Both the position numbers and the translations under genes were made by a program. From the NCBI GenBank assembly GCA_024278565.1, contig JAJRSY010000105.1:1-18201 (forward strand): a stretch of 18,201 bases of DNA, written 5' to 3'. The notes below the pieces were generated by a model, which searched no databases, was not told the DNA's origin, and saw nothing but the letters and a program-made list of their open reading frames with translations. Shown in pieces: positions 5,746-13,096 of this stretch. Positions within the stretch are counted from its first letter, which is position 1; every line of letters starts with the position of its first letter. The DNA is from Bacteroidota bacterium. GTDB taxonomy: Bacteria > Bacteroidota > Bacteroidia > Flavobacteriales > Flavobacteriaceae.

Positions 5746-7004
5746 GTCTTTTGCTTCTTTTTTTGGGCAGCGGGAAAAAGTACATTATTCAGTATCAAAC
5801 GATAGCCTGGCGAGTTGGGGTGAAGTTCCAATTCCGTTTTTGGATCCCCTACCCTGTGCTGGTAATCTTCGGGGTCGTGACCACCATAGAACGTAAAAAA
5901 ACCATGCCCCTTGACACCGTGAATGTATCTTGCTTCTCCGTTTAATTTATTTTCTCCCAACAACAAAACGGTTGGCTTTATCGCTTTTCTATCGAAAGAT
6001 GTCGTCTGGCCCATAAAACCCTTGACCAAGGCCGTATGGTTTTGACAAAGCATTGTGGGTACAGGATCCCATTTGGCAGAGAAATCCATCAACGAAAAAT
6101 AGTCTGATTCTTTGGGCACATTGCCACGCTTCGAGGTCATGTCAATTGATGAAAATTCATATTTTAATGGGTCTCGTTCTAAGATAAAGTCTGTAAATGC
6201 GAAGGTCTTGTTGTAATTCAATTTACTTTGGTAGTTGGCATCAGAAGGGTCACCATCGAACATTGGTTCACAAATATCAACACCATCAGCAGCTAGGGCA
6301 ATATCAAAGCTATCGGTTGCCGAACACATGGCGAACATAAAACCACCACCGATCACATAGTTTCTGATTTTAAGGGCCACTGCCTTCTTTGCTTCCGAAA
6401 CCTTATCAAAACCCAATTTTGCGGCCAAAGCCTCAGCTTCCTGCTTTTGTTGAATATACCAAGGTACGGCACGGTAGGCCCCATAAAACTTTCCGTACTG
6501 ACCGGTGAAATCTTCATGGTGCAGGTGCAGCCAATCGAACAAAGCCAGTTTATCTTGCAAGACATCTTCATCATAGATCGTTTCATACGGAATTTCGGCA
6601 TAGGTCAAAACCATGGTAACGGCATCGTCCCAAGGTTGGTTTCCTTTAGGGGAATAAACGGCTACTTTAGGAGCTTTTTCCAAAACAACCACTTCTTGGT
6701 TTTGTGACGGGCTACTGATGGATTCCAACATAGTACCCACTTGATCATTCGACAAAATTTCAAACGATACCCCACGAATTTGACATTCTTTACGAATATG
6801 TTCTCCGTCAGGAAGCAAGAACGATCCACCACGATAGTTCAACAGCCACTGAACTTTCTGTTGTTTGGTCAATACCCAATAGGTAATGCCATATGCTTTC
6901 AAGTGATTTTTTTGGCTTTCGGCATCCATCGGTATTAGAATAGATGACGCCAATAGGTTTAGGGTGCATAGAAAAGAAAGAATAGAGAATAGAATCTTGC
7001 GCAT
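5742..7004 (-). CDS. Exported conserved protein, often labelled 'asparagine synthetase B' in Bacteroidota
   Basis: From the ATG at 7004 the protein has 420 residues and starts with a signal peptide (MRKILFSILSFLCTLNLLAS, cleavage near SS-ILIPM). An in-frame codon at 7061 would add 19 residues ahead of the signal and is less likely. The mature part begins ILIPMDAESQKNHLKAYGI, which I recall from flavobacterial proteins carrying the name asparagine synthetase B. It shows no AsnB N-terminal Cys nucleophile and no PP-loop SGGxDS motif, so that name is probably wrong. A block YVIGGGFMFAMCSATDSFDIA (with a Cys after a strand) and a flavodoxin-like order suggest a class I glutamine-amidotransferase-like fold (inference). 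It lies 72 bases after dnaB on the same strand, so co-transcription is possible. Function unknown. Confidence 0.75.
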   Translation of the reverse strand: MRKILFSILSFLCTLNLLASSILIPMDAESQKNHLKAYGITYWVLTKQQKVQWLLNYRGGSFLLPDGEHIRKECQIRGVSFEILSNDQVGTMLESISSPSQNQEVVVLEKAPKVAVYSPKGNQPWDDAVTMVLTYAEIPYETIYDEDVLQDKLALFDWLHLHHEDFTGQYGKFYGAYRAVPWYIQQKQEAEALAAKLGFDKVSEAKKAVALKIRNYVIGGGFMFAMCSATDSFDIALAADGVDICEPMFDGDPSDANYQSKLNYNKTFAFTDFILERDPLKYEFSSIDMTSKRGNVPKESDYFSLMDFSAKWDPVPTMLCQNHTALVKGFMGQTTSFDRKAIKPTVLLLGENKLNGEARYIHGVKGHGFFTFYGGHDPEDYQHRVGDPKTELELHPNSPGYRLILNNVLFPAAQKKKQKT

Positions 7005-7076
7005 AGATAACGGTAATGTAATCTTTACGAAGTTACAGGAAAATACATTATTTAATATCACTGAAAGGCTAAACTA

Positions 7077-8648
7077 TCAGAAAGGCATGTCGTCATCCTC
7101 GCCATGGTCAGGATCATCGTTAATCGAGCTACCGAAGGCCTCATTGGCGTCAGGCAGGCCCGCCTGTCCGTCAGGCAGGCCTTTGGTGATAAACGGATTG
7201 TCTTCATCAGCATTCATCTTCGATTGAAACTCGAAAGGAGAGTCAAAATCATCTAAATTGTCGAATTTACCAAACTGGCCAATGAACTTTAATCGAATAT
7301 TATCCAATCCGCCGTTTCTGTGCTTGGCAATGATAAATTCAGCTTGGCCCTGTGTTGGTGTACGCTCTTCATCATCCCATTCATCAATTTTATAGTACTC
7401 GGGTCGGTAAATGAACGAAACGATATCAGCATCTTGCTCTATGGCACCCGATTCACGTAAATCAGAGAGTATAGGTCTTTTACTGCCCCCACGGGTTTCG
7501 ACAGCACGCGATAATTGTGAAAGTGCAATGACTGGCACATTCAGTTCTTTGGCCAATGCCTTGAGGTTTCTTGAAATGGTGGAAATTTCCTGCTCACGGT
7601 TACCTCCTTTTTGATTACTACCAGCGGTCATCAATTGCAGGTAATCAATAATTATCATTTTGATACCGTGCTGCGAGGCCAGACGTCTCGCCTTTGCCCT
7701 TAAATCAAAGATTGATAAAGAGGGTGTATCATCAATGAACAATGGTGCTTTCTCTAAAGCCTTTACCTTGACGTTCAACTGTTCCCATTCGTGTTTTTCC
7801 AATCTGCCCGTTCGCAATTTTTCAGAAGATAGCCCCGTTTCGGAAGAAATCAATCTTGTGATTAATTGTACCGATGACATTTCACATGAAAAGAAGGCCA
7901 CGGGTATATTGTGGTTCACGGCGATATTACGTGCCATTGACAAGGTCAAAGCCGTTTTGCCCATACCTGGCCGTGCCGCCACAATGATCAAATCACTGGG
8001 CTGCCAGCCAGAGGTCAATTTATCTATTTTATCAAAACCAGAAGGTATACCACTAAGACCCTCTTTGTTTGCAATTTCTTCAATTCGCTTCTTGGCCTGA
8101 ATGACCAAATTTTGTGCGGTTTCGGCAGATCTTTTCAAGTTGCCTTGGGTAACATCGAATAATTTAGATTCCGCACTGTCCAATAAGTCGAACACATCGG
8201 TACCCTCATCATAGGCATCCTCAATAATCTCGTTTGAAATCTTAATCAAACTACGTTGAATGTACTTCTGAAGAATAATACGTGCGTGAAATTCAATATG
8301 CGCTGAAGATGCGACCTTCTGAGTGAGCTTTATCAAATAAAAATCACCCCCAACGGACTCTAAACGCCCATCTTTCTTCAACTGCGATGAAACGGTTAAT
8401 AAATCGACCGGTTCTGAAGTTTCAAACAATTTAAAAATCGCCTCATATACGTACCTATGGGCTTCTTTGTAAAAAACATCAGGGTGAAGGATATCTATTA
8501 CTTCATCGACCCCTTTTTTGTCAATCATCATCGCTCCAAGAACAACCTCCTCTAAATCAACTGATTGAGGTGGTATTTTACCTCGCTCTAGATTAATGAT
8601 AGTGGTCTTTTCTACTTTACGGCCAATAATGGGATCCAGTTTCTCCAT
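7077..8648 (-). CDS. dnaB: Replicative DNA helicase DnaB
   Basis: From the ATG at 8648 the protein has 523 residues; an in-frame ATG six codons upstream is less like family starts. The N-terminal helical domain spans about 25-125 (PPQSVDLEEVVLGAMM). The RecA-like motor domain spans about 195-460, with Walker A AARPGMGKT at 224-232 and Walker B KMIIIDYLQLM, followed by the family's LSQLSRAVETR and LRESGAIEQDAD blocks. It is the ring helicase that unwinds DNA at the replication fork and recruits primase. Near the C terminus, residues 490-501 (GLPDGQAGLPDA) are encoded by a GC-rich repeat, inserted in frame in the disordered acidic tail that ends DDMPF. No perfect TAnnTTTG box is seen upstream; iterated TGTTGATAA motifs are there instead. 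Confidence 0.97.
   Translation of the reverse strand: MEKLDPIIGRKVEKTTIINLERGKIPPQSVDLEEVVLGAMMIDKKGVDEVIDILHPDVFYKEAHRYVYEAIFKLFETSEPVDLLTVSSQLKKDGRLESVGGDFYLIKLTQKVASSAHIEFHARIILQKYIQRSLIKISNEIIEDAYDEGTDVFDLLDSAESKLFDVTQGNLKRSAETAQNLVIQAKKRIEEIANKEGLSGIPSGFDKIDKLTSGWQPSDLIIVAARPGMGKTALTLSMARNIAVNHNIPVAFFSCEMSSVQLITRLISSETGLSSEKLRTGRLEKHEWEQLNVKVKALEKAPLFIDDTPSLSIFDLRAKARRLASQHGIKMIIIDYLQLMTAGSNQKGGNREQEISTISRNLKALAKELNVPVIALSQLSRAVETRGGSKRPILSDLRESGAIEQDADIVSFIYRPEYYKIDEWDDEERTPTQGQAEFIIAKHRNGGLDNIRLKFIGQFGKFDNLDDFDSPFEFQSKMNADEDNPFITKGLPDGQAGLPDANEAFGSSINDDPDHGEDDDMPF
7149..7181. repeat. GC-rich palindromic repeat within the dnaB coding region
   Basis: Two direct copies of GTCAGGCAGGCC lie at 7149-7160 and 7170-7181, separated by CGCCTGTCC. 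The first copy pairs with the spacer (CAGGC 7155-7159 with GCCTG 7162-7166). The unit is 33 bases, divisible by three, and is read in frame. A related palindrome occurs at 16107-16125. Confidence 0.7.
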
Positions 8649-8710
8649 AGGTACTAAAATATGCAATTAACCTTTAGTTAGCACTGAAAAGGAGGGTTGC
8701 GATATTCACA

Positions 8711-8757
8711 GTTGACTAACAATTACCTGTTGATAAGTTACGATTTTGTGTTGATAA
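8711..8757. promoter_or_regulatory. Iterated GTTGA(C/T)nAA motif upstream of dnaB
   Basis: TGTTGATAA occurs at 8728-8736 and 8749-8757, 21 bases apart, and a looser GTTGACTAAC is at 8711-8720. On the dnaB strand the exact copies read TTATCAACA, one base from the DnaA-box consensus TTATnCACA. Their function is unknown; they could be DnaA sites or an operator. Confidence 0.35.
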
Positions 8758-8758
8758 C

Positions 8759-8795
8759 AAAAAAAAACCGGCGAATTGATTTTCCAGTTTTTTTT
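8759..8795 (-). terminator. Rho-independent terminator of accA
   Basis: On the minus strand a run of A then CTGG pairs with CCGG and a run of U (8784-8787 with 8768-8771, one G-U pair). It has a 12-base loop and ends in seven to nine U, about 20 bases after the accA stop. Confidence 0.65.
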
Positions 8796-8815
8796 AAGCT
8801 TGCCAAAAGCTGACT

Positions 8816-9769
8816 TTATTCGTTATAAACTCCCATTTGTGCATATTTTTCCATTCGTTGATTTACAAGTTCCTTTGGGGATAACTTTTTCAATTCCTCA
8901 AAATGTGAAGTAATCTTGTTTTTTACGGTATCAAAAATTTTCGGACGATTGCTATGTGCCCCACCTGCCGGTTCACGGACGATTTCGTCAATAAGTTTCA
9001 TTTTTTTCATATCGCTTGAGGTAAGCTTTAGCGCCTCGGCGGCCTGTTCTTTATATTCCCAACTTCTCCAGAGTATCGAAGAGCATGACTCTGGTGAAAT
9101 CACCGAATACCAAGTATTTTCCAACATCAGCACCCTATCACCTACCCCTATGCCCAGCGCACCACCTGATGCGCCCTCACCAATGACCACCACAATAATC
9201 GGTACTTTTAACCGGGTCATTTCAAGAATATTCCGGGCAATGGCCTCACCCTGCCCCCGCTTTTCTGCCTCAATACCGGGGTATGCCCCAGGCGTATCGA
9301 TCAAACAAACCACGGGTACACCAAATTTTTCGGCCGATTTCATCAAACGAAGCGCCTTTCTATACCCTTCAGGGTTTGCCATACCAAAATTGCGGTATTG
9401 TCTGGTCTTTGTATTATAACCCTTCTGTTGACCAATGAACATAAAACTCTGATCACCGATCTTGCCCAGACCACCGATCATAGCCTTGTCATCTCTTACA
9501 GTTCGATCCCCATGAAGCTCTAAAAAAGTATCACCACAAAAGGCGTTTATATAATCTAAGGTGTAAGGTCGGTTCGGGTGTCTTGAAAGTTGTACCCGTT
9601 GCCAGGCGGTCAGGTTTTTATAGATCTTCTTTCGGGTCTCTATCAACTTTTTTTCAATCTGCTTGCAGGTCTCGGTAACATCAACATCACTTTCCTTACC
9701 AATAATCGCACACTTATCAAACTGTTCTTCAAGCTCTTTTATGGGGAGTTCAAAATCAAGGTATTCCAT
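8816..9769 (-). CDS. accA: Acetyl-CoA carboxylase carboxyltransferase subunit alpha
   Basis: A 317-residue protein, the normal length. The N-terminal helical region (about 1-85) is followed by the crotonase-like carboxyltransferase domain. That domain has IGQQKGYNTKTRQYRNFGM, PVVCLIDTPGAYPGIEAEKRGQGEAIA and the oxyanion block GEGASGGALGIGVGD, all hallmarks of AccA. It pairs with AccD to move the carboxyl group from biotin on AccB to acetyl-CoA, giving malonyl-CoA for fatty-acid synthesis. AccD is not in this window, as is usual in Bacteroidota. A good -7 box (TATATTTG, minus, 9807-9800) lies 30 bases upstream, and a terminator follows, so accA looks like a single-gene unit. Confidence 0.97.
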   Translation of the reverse strand: MEYLDFELPIKELEEQFDKCAIIGKESDVDVTETCKQIEKKLIETRKKIYKNLTAWQRVQLSRHPNRPYTLDYINAFCGDTFLELHGDRTVRDDKAMIGGLGKIGDQSFMFIGQQKGYNTKTRQYRNFGMANPEGYRKALRLMKSAEKFGVPVVCLIDTPGAYPGIEAEKRGQGEAIARNILEMTRLKVPIIVVVIGEGASGGALGIGVGDRVLMLENTWYSVISPESCSSILWRSWEYKEQAAEALKLTSSDMKKMKLIDEIVREPAGGAHSNRPKIFDTVKNKITSHFEELKKLSPKELVNQRMEKYAQMGVYNE

Positions 9770-9799
9770 TTTGGGGATGGTTTTGTTTGTTTAAAGCAG

Positions 9800-9807
9800 C
9801 AAATATA
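9800..9807 (-). promoter_or_regulatory. Putative -7 box for accA
   Basis: Minus strand TATATTTG is a full match to TAnnTTTG, 30 bases before the accA ATG. Confidence 0.5.
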
Positions 9808-9852
9808 AAATATAAAAGCCAACCTTGCCCCTACCTTGTTCTTTCTTTTTCG

Positions 9853-10932
9853 CTAACGCTTGGCTTTTTGTAATACATAAAATGCAAGAATACCAAAAAA
9901 TAAATTTGGAAAAACAACAGCAGTTATGGGTGATAGTCCGGCTTGCTCTGCTAGGGTACTGAAAACTCTATCAAAGAATATATAAACAAAGGCCACCACA
10001 ATACCAAAGGCAAGGTTCAGACCCATACCCCCCCTACGTTTGATAGAGGCTACCCCAACGGCAATAATCGTTAGAATAAAAACACTTAACGGTAAGGCCC
10101 AACGTTTGTACTTGACTAAAATATACGAATTGATATTCGATGCTCCTTTTAGTCGCTGGTCGGCAATGAACTGATTCAACTCCAATAGATTTTTGGTCTC
10201 TGCCACATAAGATACCGGGGTCAGGTCATCTATCTTAAAGGTAAACAGGGTATCTAACCTTCGTTTGGTTTCCACAAGGGCCGCATCACCTCTTATCGTT
10301 CTTTTCTTATAGGAGGTCAACCGGTACAAACTATCCTTTTCGACCCATCTGATGTTTGATGCCGACATCTTAAAATCCAATGTATTATCTTCTTTGAACC
10401 GCTCAAAAGTGAAGTTGTACCCGATCTGTCTGGCAGGATCAAAACTGCTCACATAAATATAATCCTGCTTGTTCAGCTGGTTGAAGATATTGGTCGTTAC
10501 CCGATCTTCCCTACCCTTTTTTAGGTATTTATATTTGAATTCGTTAAAACCTTTGCTGGCCGAGGGCACTACGAACATTCCCATAAATAACATAAATATG
10601 GCGATTACCGTAGCTCCGATCATATAGGGCCTTAAAAATCTTCCAAAAGAGATTCCCGAACTTAAAATGGCCACGATCTCGGTATTGCTTGCCAGTTTGG
10701 AGGTAAAGAAAATAACGGACAGAAATAAAAATATCGGAAACAACAAATTACCCACATAGATGCTGAAATTACCGAGGTAGACCAAAACCTCGTTCAGGGG
10801 CGCCTCATTATCCTGGATCTTCCCGATCTGTTCAGCAAGGTGCGCCATGATTCCTATAGGAATGAACAGCAACAACATTACGCTGAACGTAATCAGGTAA
10901 CGTTTTAATATGTACTTGTCCAATATGGTCAC
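9853..10932 (-). CDS. LptF/LptG family permease (YjgP/YjgQ)
   Basis: A 359-residue inner-membrane protein. Three membrane segments lie in the first 125 residues (about 12-30, 55-78, 97-120) and three near the C terminus (about 280-298, 305-322, 333-352), with a periplasmic jellyroll-like domain between. The start LDKYILKRYLITF and the ANTEIVAILSSGISFGRFLRP loop are typical of YjgP/YjgQ proteins. These form the LptB2FG transporter that pulls lipopolysaccharide from the inner membrane toward the outer membrane. F and G cannot be told apart here. The gene starts one base after the tgt stop, so both are almost certainly one operon, a pairing seen widely in Bacteroidota. Confidence 0.93.
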   Translation of the reverse strand: MTILDKYILKRYLITFSVMLLLFIPIGIMAHLAEQIGKIQDNEAPLNEVLVYLGNFSIYVGNLLFPIFLFLSVIFFTSKLASNTEIVAILSSGISFGRFLRPYMIGATVIAIFMLFMGMFVVPSASKGFNEFKYKYLKKGREDRVTTNIFNQLNKQDYIYVSSFDPARQIGYNFTFERFKEDNTLDFKMSASNIRWVEKDSLYRLTSYKKRTIRGDAALVETKRRLDTLFTFKIDDLTPVSYVAETKNLLELNQFIADQRLKGASNINSYILVKYKRWALPLSVFILTIIAVGVASIKRRGGMGLNLAFGIVVAFVYIFFDRVFSTLAEQAGLSPITAVVFPNLFFGILAFYVLQKAKR

Positions 10933-10933
10933 C

Positions 10934-12064
10934 TTACAGTCGTTTATCCATTTGTTTTACCATTTTATTTTTCCAATCCAAGAAATCACCTGCTAAAATA
11001 TGCTTTCTGGCCTCACGGGTCAACCAAAGATAGAACCCCAGGTTGTGGATCGTGGCGATCTGCTTGCCCAAATATTCCTTGGCAGCGAACAAATGCCTTA
11101 AATAGGCCTTTGAATATTCTCGATCTACAAAGGTGGTGCCCATTTCATCGATTACCGAAAAATCATCTTCCCATTTTTTGTTCTTTATATTGATCGTGCC
11201 ATGGGCGGTGAACAACATGCCGTTTCTCGCATTGCGGGTGGGCATCACACAATCGAACATATCAATACCTAGAGCGATATTCTCTAAAATGTTTATGGGC
11301 GTGCCCACGCCCATTAAATACCTTGGTTTGTCTTCGGGCAGTACCTCGCACACGATTTCGGTCATGGCATACATTTCCTCTGCAGGCTCACCTACTGAGA
11401 GTCCGCCTATGGCATTACCCTCAGCTCCTGAATTTGCTATATACTCTGCCGATTGCTTTCTCAGATCTTTATAGGTGGAACCCTGAACGATAGGAAAAAA
11501 GGTTTGTTCAAAATCGTACTCAAAAGGTGTTTTTTCAAGATGCGAGATACAGCGGTCCAACCACCTATGGGTCATGTGCATTGAACGTTTGGCATAGTCA
11601 TAATCACATGGGTAGGGCGTACATTCGTCGAAGGCCATGATAATATCGGCTCCAATGGCACGCTGGAGCTCCATCACATTTTCAGGCGTGAACATATGGG
11701 TAGAGCCGTCAATATGTGATTTGAACTTCACCCCCTCTTCCTTGATCTTTCTATTGGCCGAGAGCGAGTACACTTGGTAGCCTCCACTGTCCGTTAGAAT
11801 ATTTCGATCCCAGCCCATAAACTTATGAAGCCCCCCTGCCCGTTTCAGAATATCGATCTTGGGGCGTAAGAACAAGTGGTAGGTGTTGCCCAATATGATA
11901 TCAGGGTTTATCTCTTCCCTCAATTCTTTCTGGTGCACCCCTTTTACCGAAGCTACCGTGCCTACGGGCATAAAAATAGGGGTTTCTATCGTACCATGAT
12001 CGGTCACCATGGTAGCTGCCCTGGCCTTGCTCTTTGGATCGGTATGTTGTAGCGTAAATTTCAA
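10934..12064 (-). CDS. tgt: tRNA-guanine transglycosylase
   Basis: A 376-residue enzyme that swaps guanine 34 for the queuine precursor preQ1 in tRNAs with GUN anticodons. Recognisable blocks are PIFMPVGTVASVKG near 30, ILTDSGGYQV near 89-98, DIIMAFDECTPYP near 140-152, GNAIGGLSVGEP near 215-226 and the catalytic FDCVMPTRNARNG near 268-280. The C-terminal zinc site of most bacterial Tgt (C-x-C-x2-C ... H) is not there: the equivalent stretch reads VIDEMGTTFVDREYSKAYLRH and contains no cysteine, though the later HNLGF His remains. From memory this is shared by other Bacteroidota Tgt proteins, so it is unlikely to be a defect. A -7 box lies 17 bases upstream. Confidence 0.96.
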   Translation of the reverse strand: MKFTLQHTDPKSKARAATMVTDHGTIETPIFMPVGTVASVKGVHQKELREEINPDIILGNTYHLFLRPKIDILKRAGGLHKFMGWDRNILTDSGGYQVYSLSANRKIKEEGVKFKSHIDGSTHMFTPENVMELQRAIGADIIMAFDECTPYPCDYDYAKRSMHMTHRWLDRCISHLEKTPFEYDFEQTFFPIVQGSTYKDLRKQSAEYIANSGAEGNAIGGLSVGEPAEEMYAMTEIVCEVLPEDKPRYLMGVGTPINILENIALGIDMFDCVMPTRNARNGMLFTAHGTINIKNKKWEDDFSVIDEMGTTFVDREYSKAYLRHLFAAKEYLGKQIATIHNLGFYLWLTREARKHILAGDFLDWKNKMVKQMDKRL

Positions 12065-12080
12065 ATCTTCAATTCAACGG

Positions 12081-12088
12081 CAAATATA
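12081..12088 (-). promoter_or_regulatory. Putative -7 box for the tgt-permease operon
   Basis: Minus strand TATATTTG matches TAnnTTTG, 17 bases before the tgt ATG. Confidence 0.5.
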
Positions 12089-12343
12089 GGCATCTGCCCT
12101 ACATATACTCCTTAACGAAAAAATAAAGTTTGGGCGGTTACTACGTTGGCAATGGAAACCTATGGGGAACCTCTGTCAATTTCTTAAAAAACACACAAGA
12201 TCTCGATTCGGGTATGTTAAACTTTAAGCAAAAAACACCGGATGGAAAAATACGGACAATAAAGCTACGGGAAAGGCCGTTTTTAAGATATTGGGTGAAT
12301 GGTATCGTTTTTGATACTGTTGCCTTATAAAAACGAGAACAAT

Positions 12344-12934
12344 ATGAAAAAGACACTTCTACTGGCGGTTTTTGCTTTGGTAAGCATTACCGCATTCGCA
12401 CAAAAAGAATCAGGGTTCGGTATCAAGGCCGGTCTTAACTACAATGCCAACGGTGATTACTTCGAATCAGTGGGCGAAGCGGCCAGTGACCCGGACAGGA
12501 ACATTGGCTACCACGTTGGTATCTACGGAAAACTTGGTGTAAGCCGGCTCTACTTTAGGCCTGAATTGATCTATACCAAAACAAAATCAGATTATAACGG
12601 TAATTCTTTTAATATGAGCAAGTTGGATGCACCTTTATTGTTGGGTATAAAGGTGATCGGCCCCTTGCATTTATTTGCCGGTCCTGCTTTTCAGTATATA
12701 TTGAATACTGAATTTGATGGTATAGACATCAATACCATTGAAAATGATTTTTCGGTAGGTATGCATATCGGTGCGGGCGTGAATTTGGGAAAACTGGGAA
12801 TCGACCTTCGCTACGAAAGGGGTTTTAGCGACAATGAGGCGAGGTTTGTAAATACCAACATTACCAGCTTGCCCGATAGTAGGCTCGATACCCGACCTGA
12901 ACAATTGATTTTGAGTCTGTCTTTGAAATTATAA
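12344..12934 (+). CDS. Outer-membrane beta-barrel protein (porin-like, OmpA/OmpX-type barrel)
   Basis: From the ATG at 12344 the protein has 196 residues, with a clear Sec signal MKKTLLLAVFALVSITAFAQ (cleavage after AFA, giving QKESG). An in-frame upstream codon at 12299 would place 15 residues before the signal and is not likely. The mature part shows alternating strands such as GFGIKAGLNYN, YHVGIYGKLGV, LYFRPELIYTK, APLLLGIKVI, LHLFAGPAFQY, VGMHIGAGVNL, LGIDLRYERGF and LILSLSLKL. It ends in an aromatic-free but hydrophobic strand. This is the common 'porin family / outer membrane beta-barrel' design of Bacteroidota, about eight strands, without known cargo. A palindrome and a strong terminator follow. 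Confidence 0.88.
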   Translation: MKKTLLLAVFALVSITAFAQKESGFGIKAGLNYNANGDYFESVGEAASDPDRNIGYHVGIYGKLGVSRLYFRPELIYTKTKSDYNGNSFNMSKLDAPLLLGIKVIGPLHLFAGPAFQYILNTEFDGIDINTIENDFSVGMHIGAGVNLGKLGIDLRYERGFSDNEARFVNTNITSLPDSRLDTRPEQLILSLSLKL

Positions 12935-12947
12935 TAATTACGATTTA

Positions 12948-12966
12948 GACCTAGTACTACTAGGTC
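12948..12966. repeat. Perfect 19-base palindrome
   Basis: GACCTAGTA-C-TACTAGGTC has 9-bp arms around a single central base. It lies 14 bases after the barrel-protein stop and before the terminator. No T-run, so on its own it is not a terminator. Confidence 0.6.
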
Positions 12967-12984
12967 TTGAAAACGGATATATAG

Positions 12985-13019
12985 AAAGCCCTGAAGAACA
13001 TAGCTTCAGGGCTTTATTA
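12985..13019 (+). terminator. Rho-independent terminator after the beta-barrel gene
   Basis: AAAGCCCTGAAG (12985-12996), loop AACATAG, CTTCAGGGCTTT (13004-13015): a perfect 12-bp stem followed by ATTATTTTCTGTTT. Confidence 0.85.
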
Positions 13020-13061
13020 TTTTCTGTTTGGAGTTTTTGCCGTCCTTCTTGTTCTGTTCAA

Positions 13062-13089
13062 GGGATTGCTTCGTGCCTCGCAATGACGT
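13062..13089. repeat. Copy of a dispersed repeat (GATTGCTTCGTGCC / TCGCAATGACG)
   Basis: The stretch reads GGGATTGCTTCGTGCC followed by TCGCAATGACGTT. Its ends pair (ATTGC with GCAAT). I recall very similar copies scattered between genes of many Bacteroidota and other bacterial genomes. It sits in the gap between two convergent genes. Confidence 0.5.
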
Positions 13090-13096
13090 TGTGAGA

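Noticed and set aside
8916..9419. Long plus-strand open frame inside accA
   Set aside because: Antisense shadow of a certain gene; its composition follows the accA codons.
12130..12330. Open frame on plus strand with a TTG start (66 residues, ...WVNGIVFDTVAL)
   Set aside because: It reads like protein in places but has no ATG, no clear ribosome site and no family I recognise; it fills the gap between tgt and the beta-barrel gene, so it was not called.
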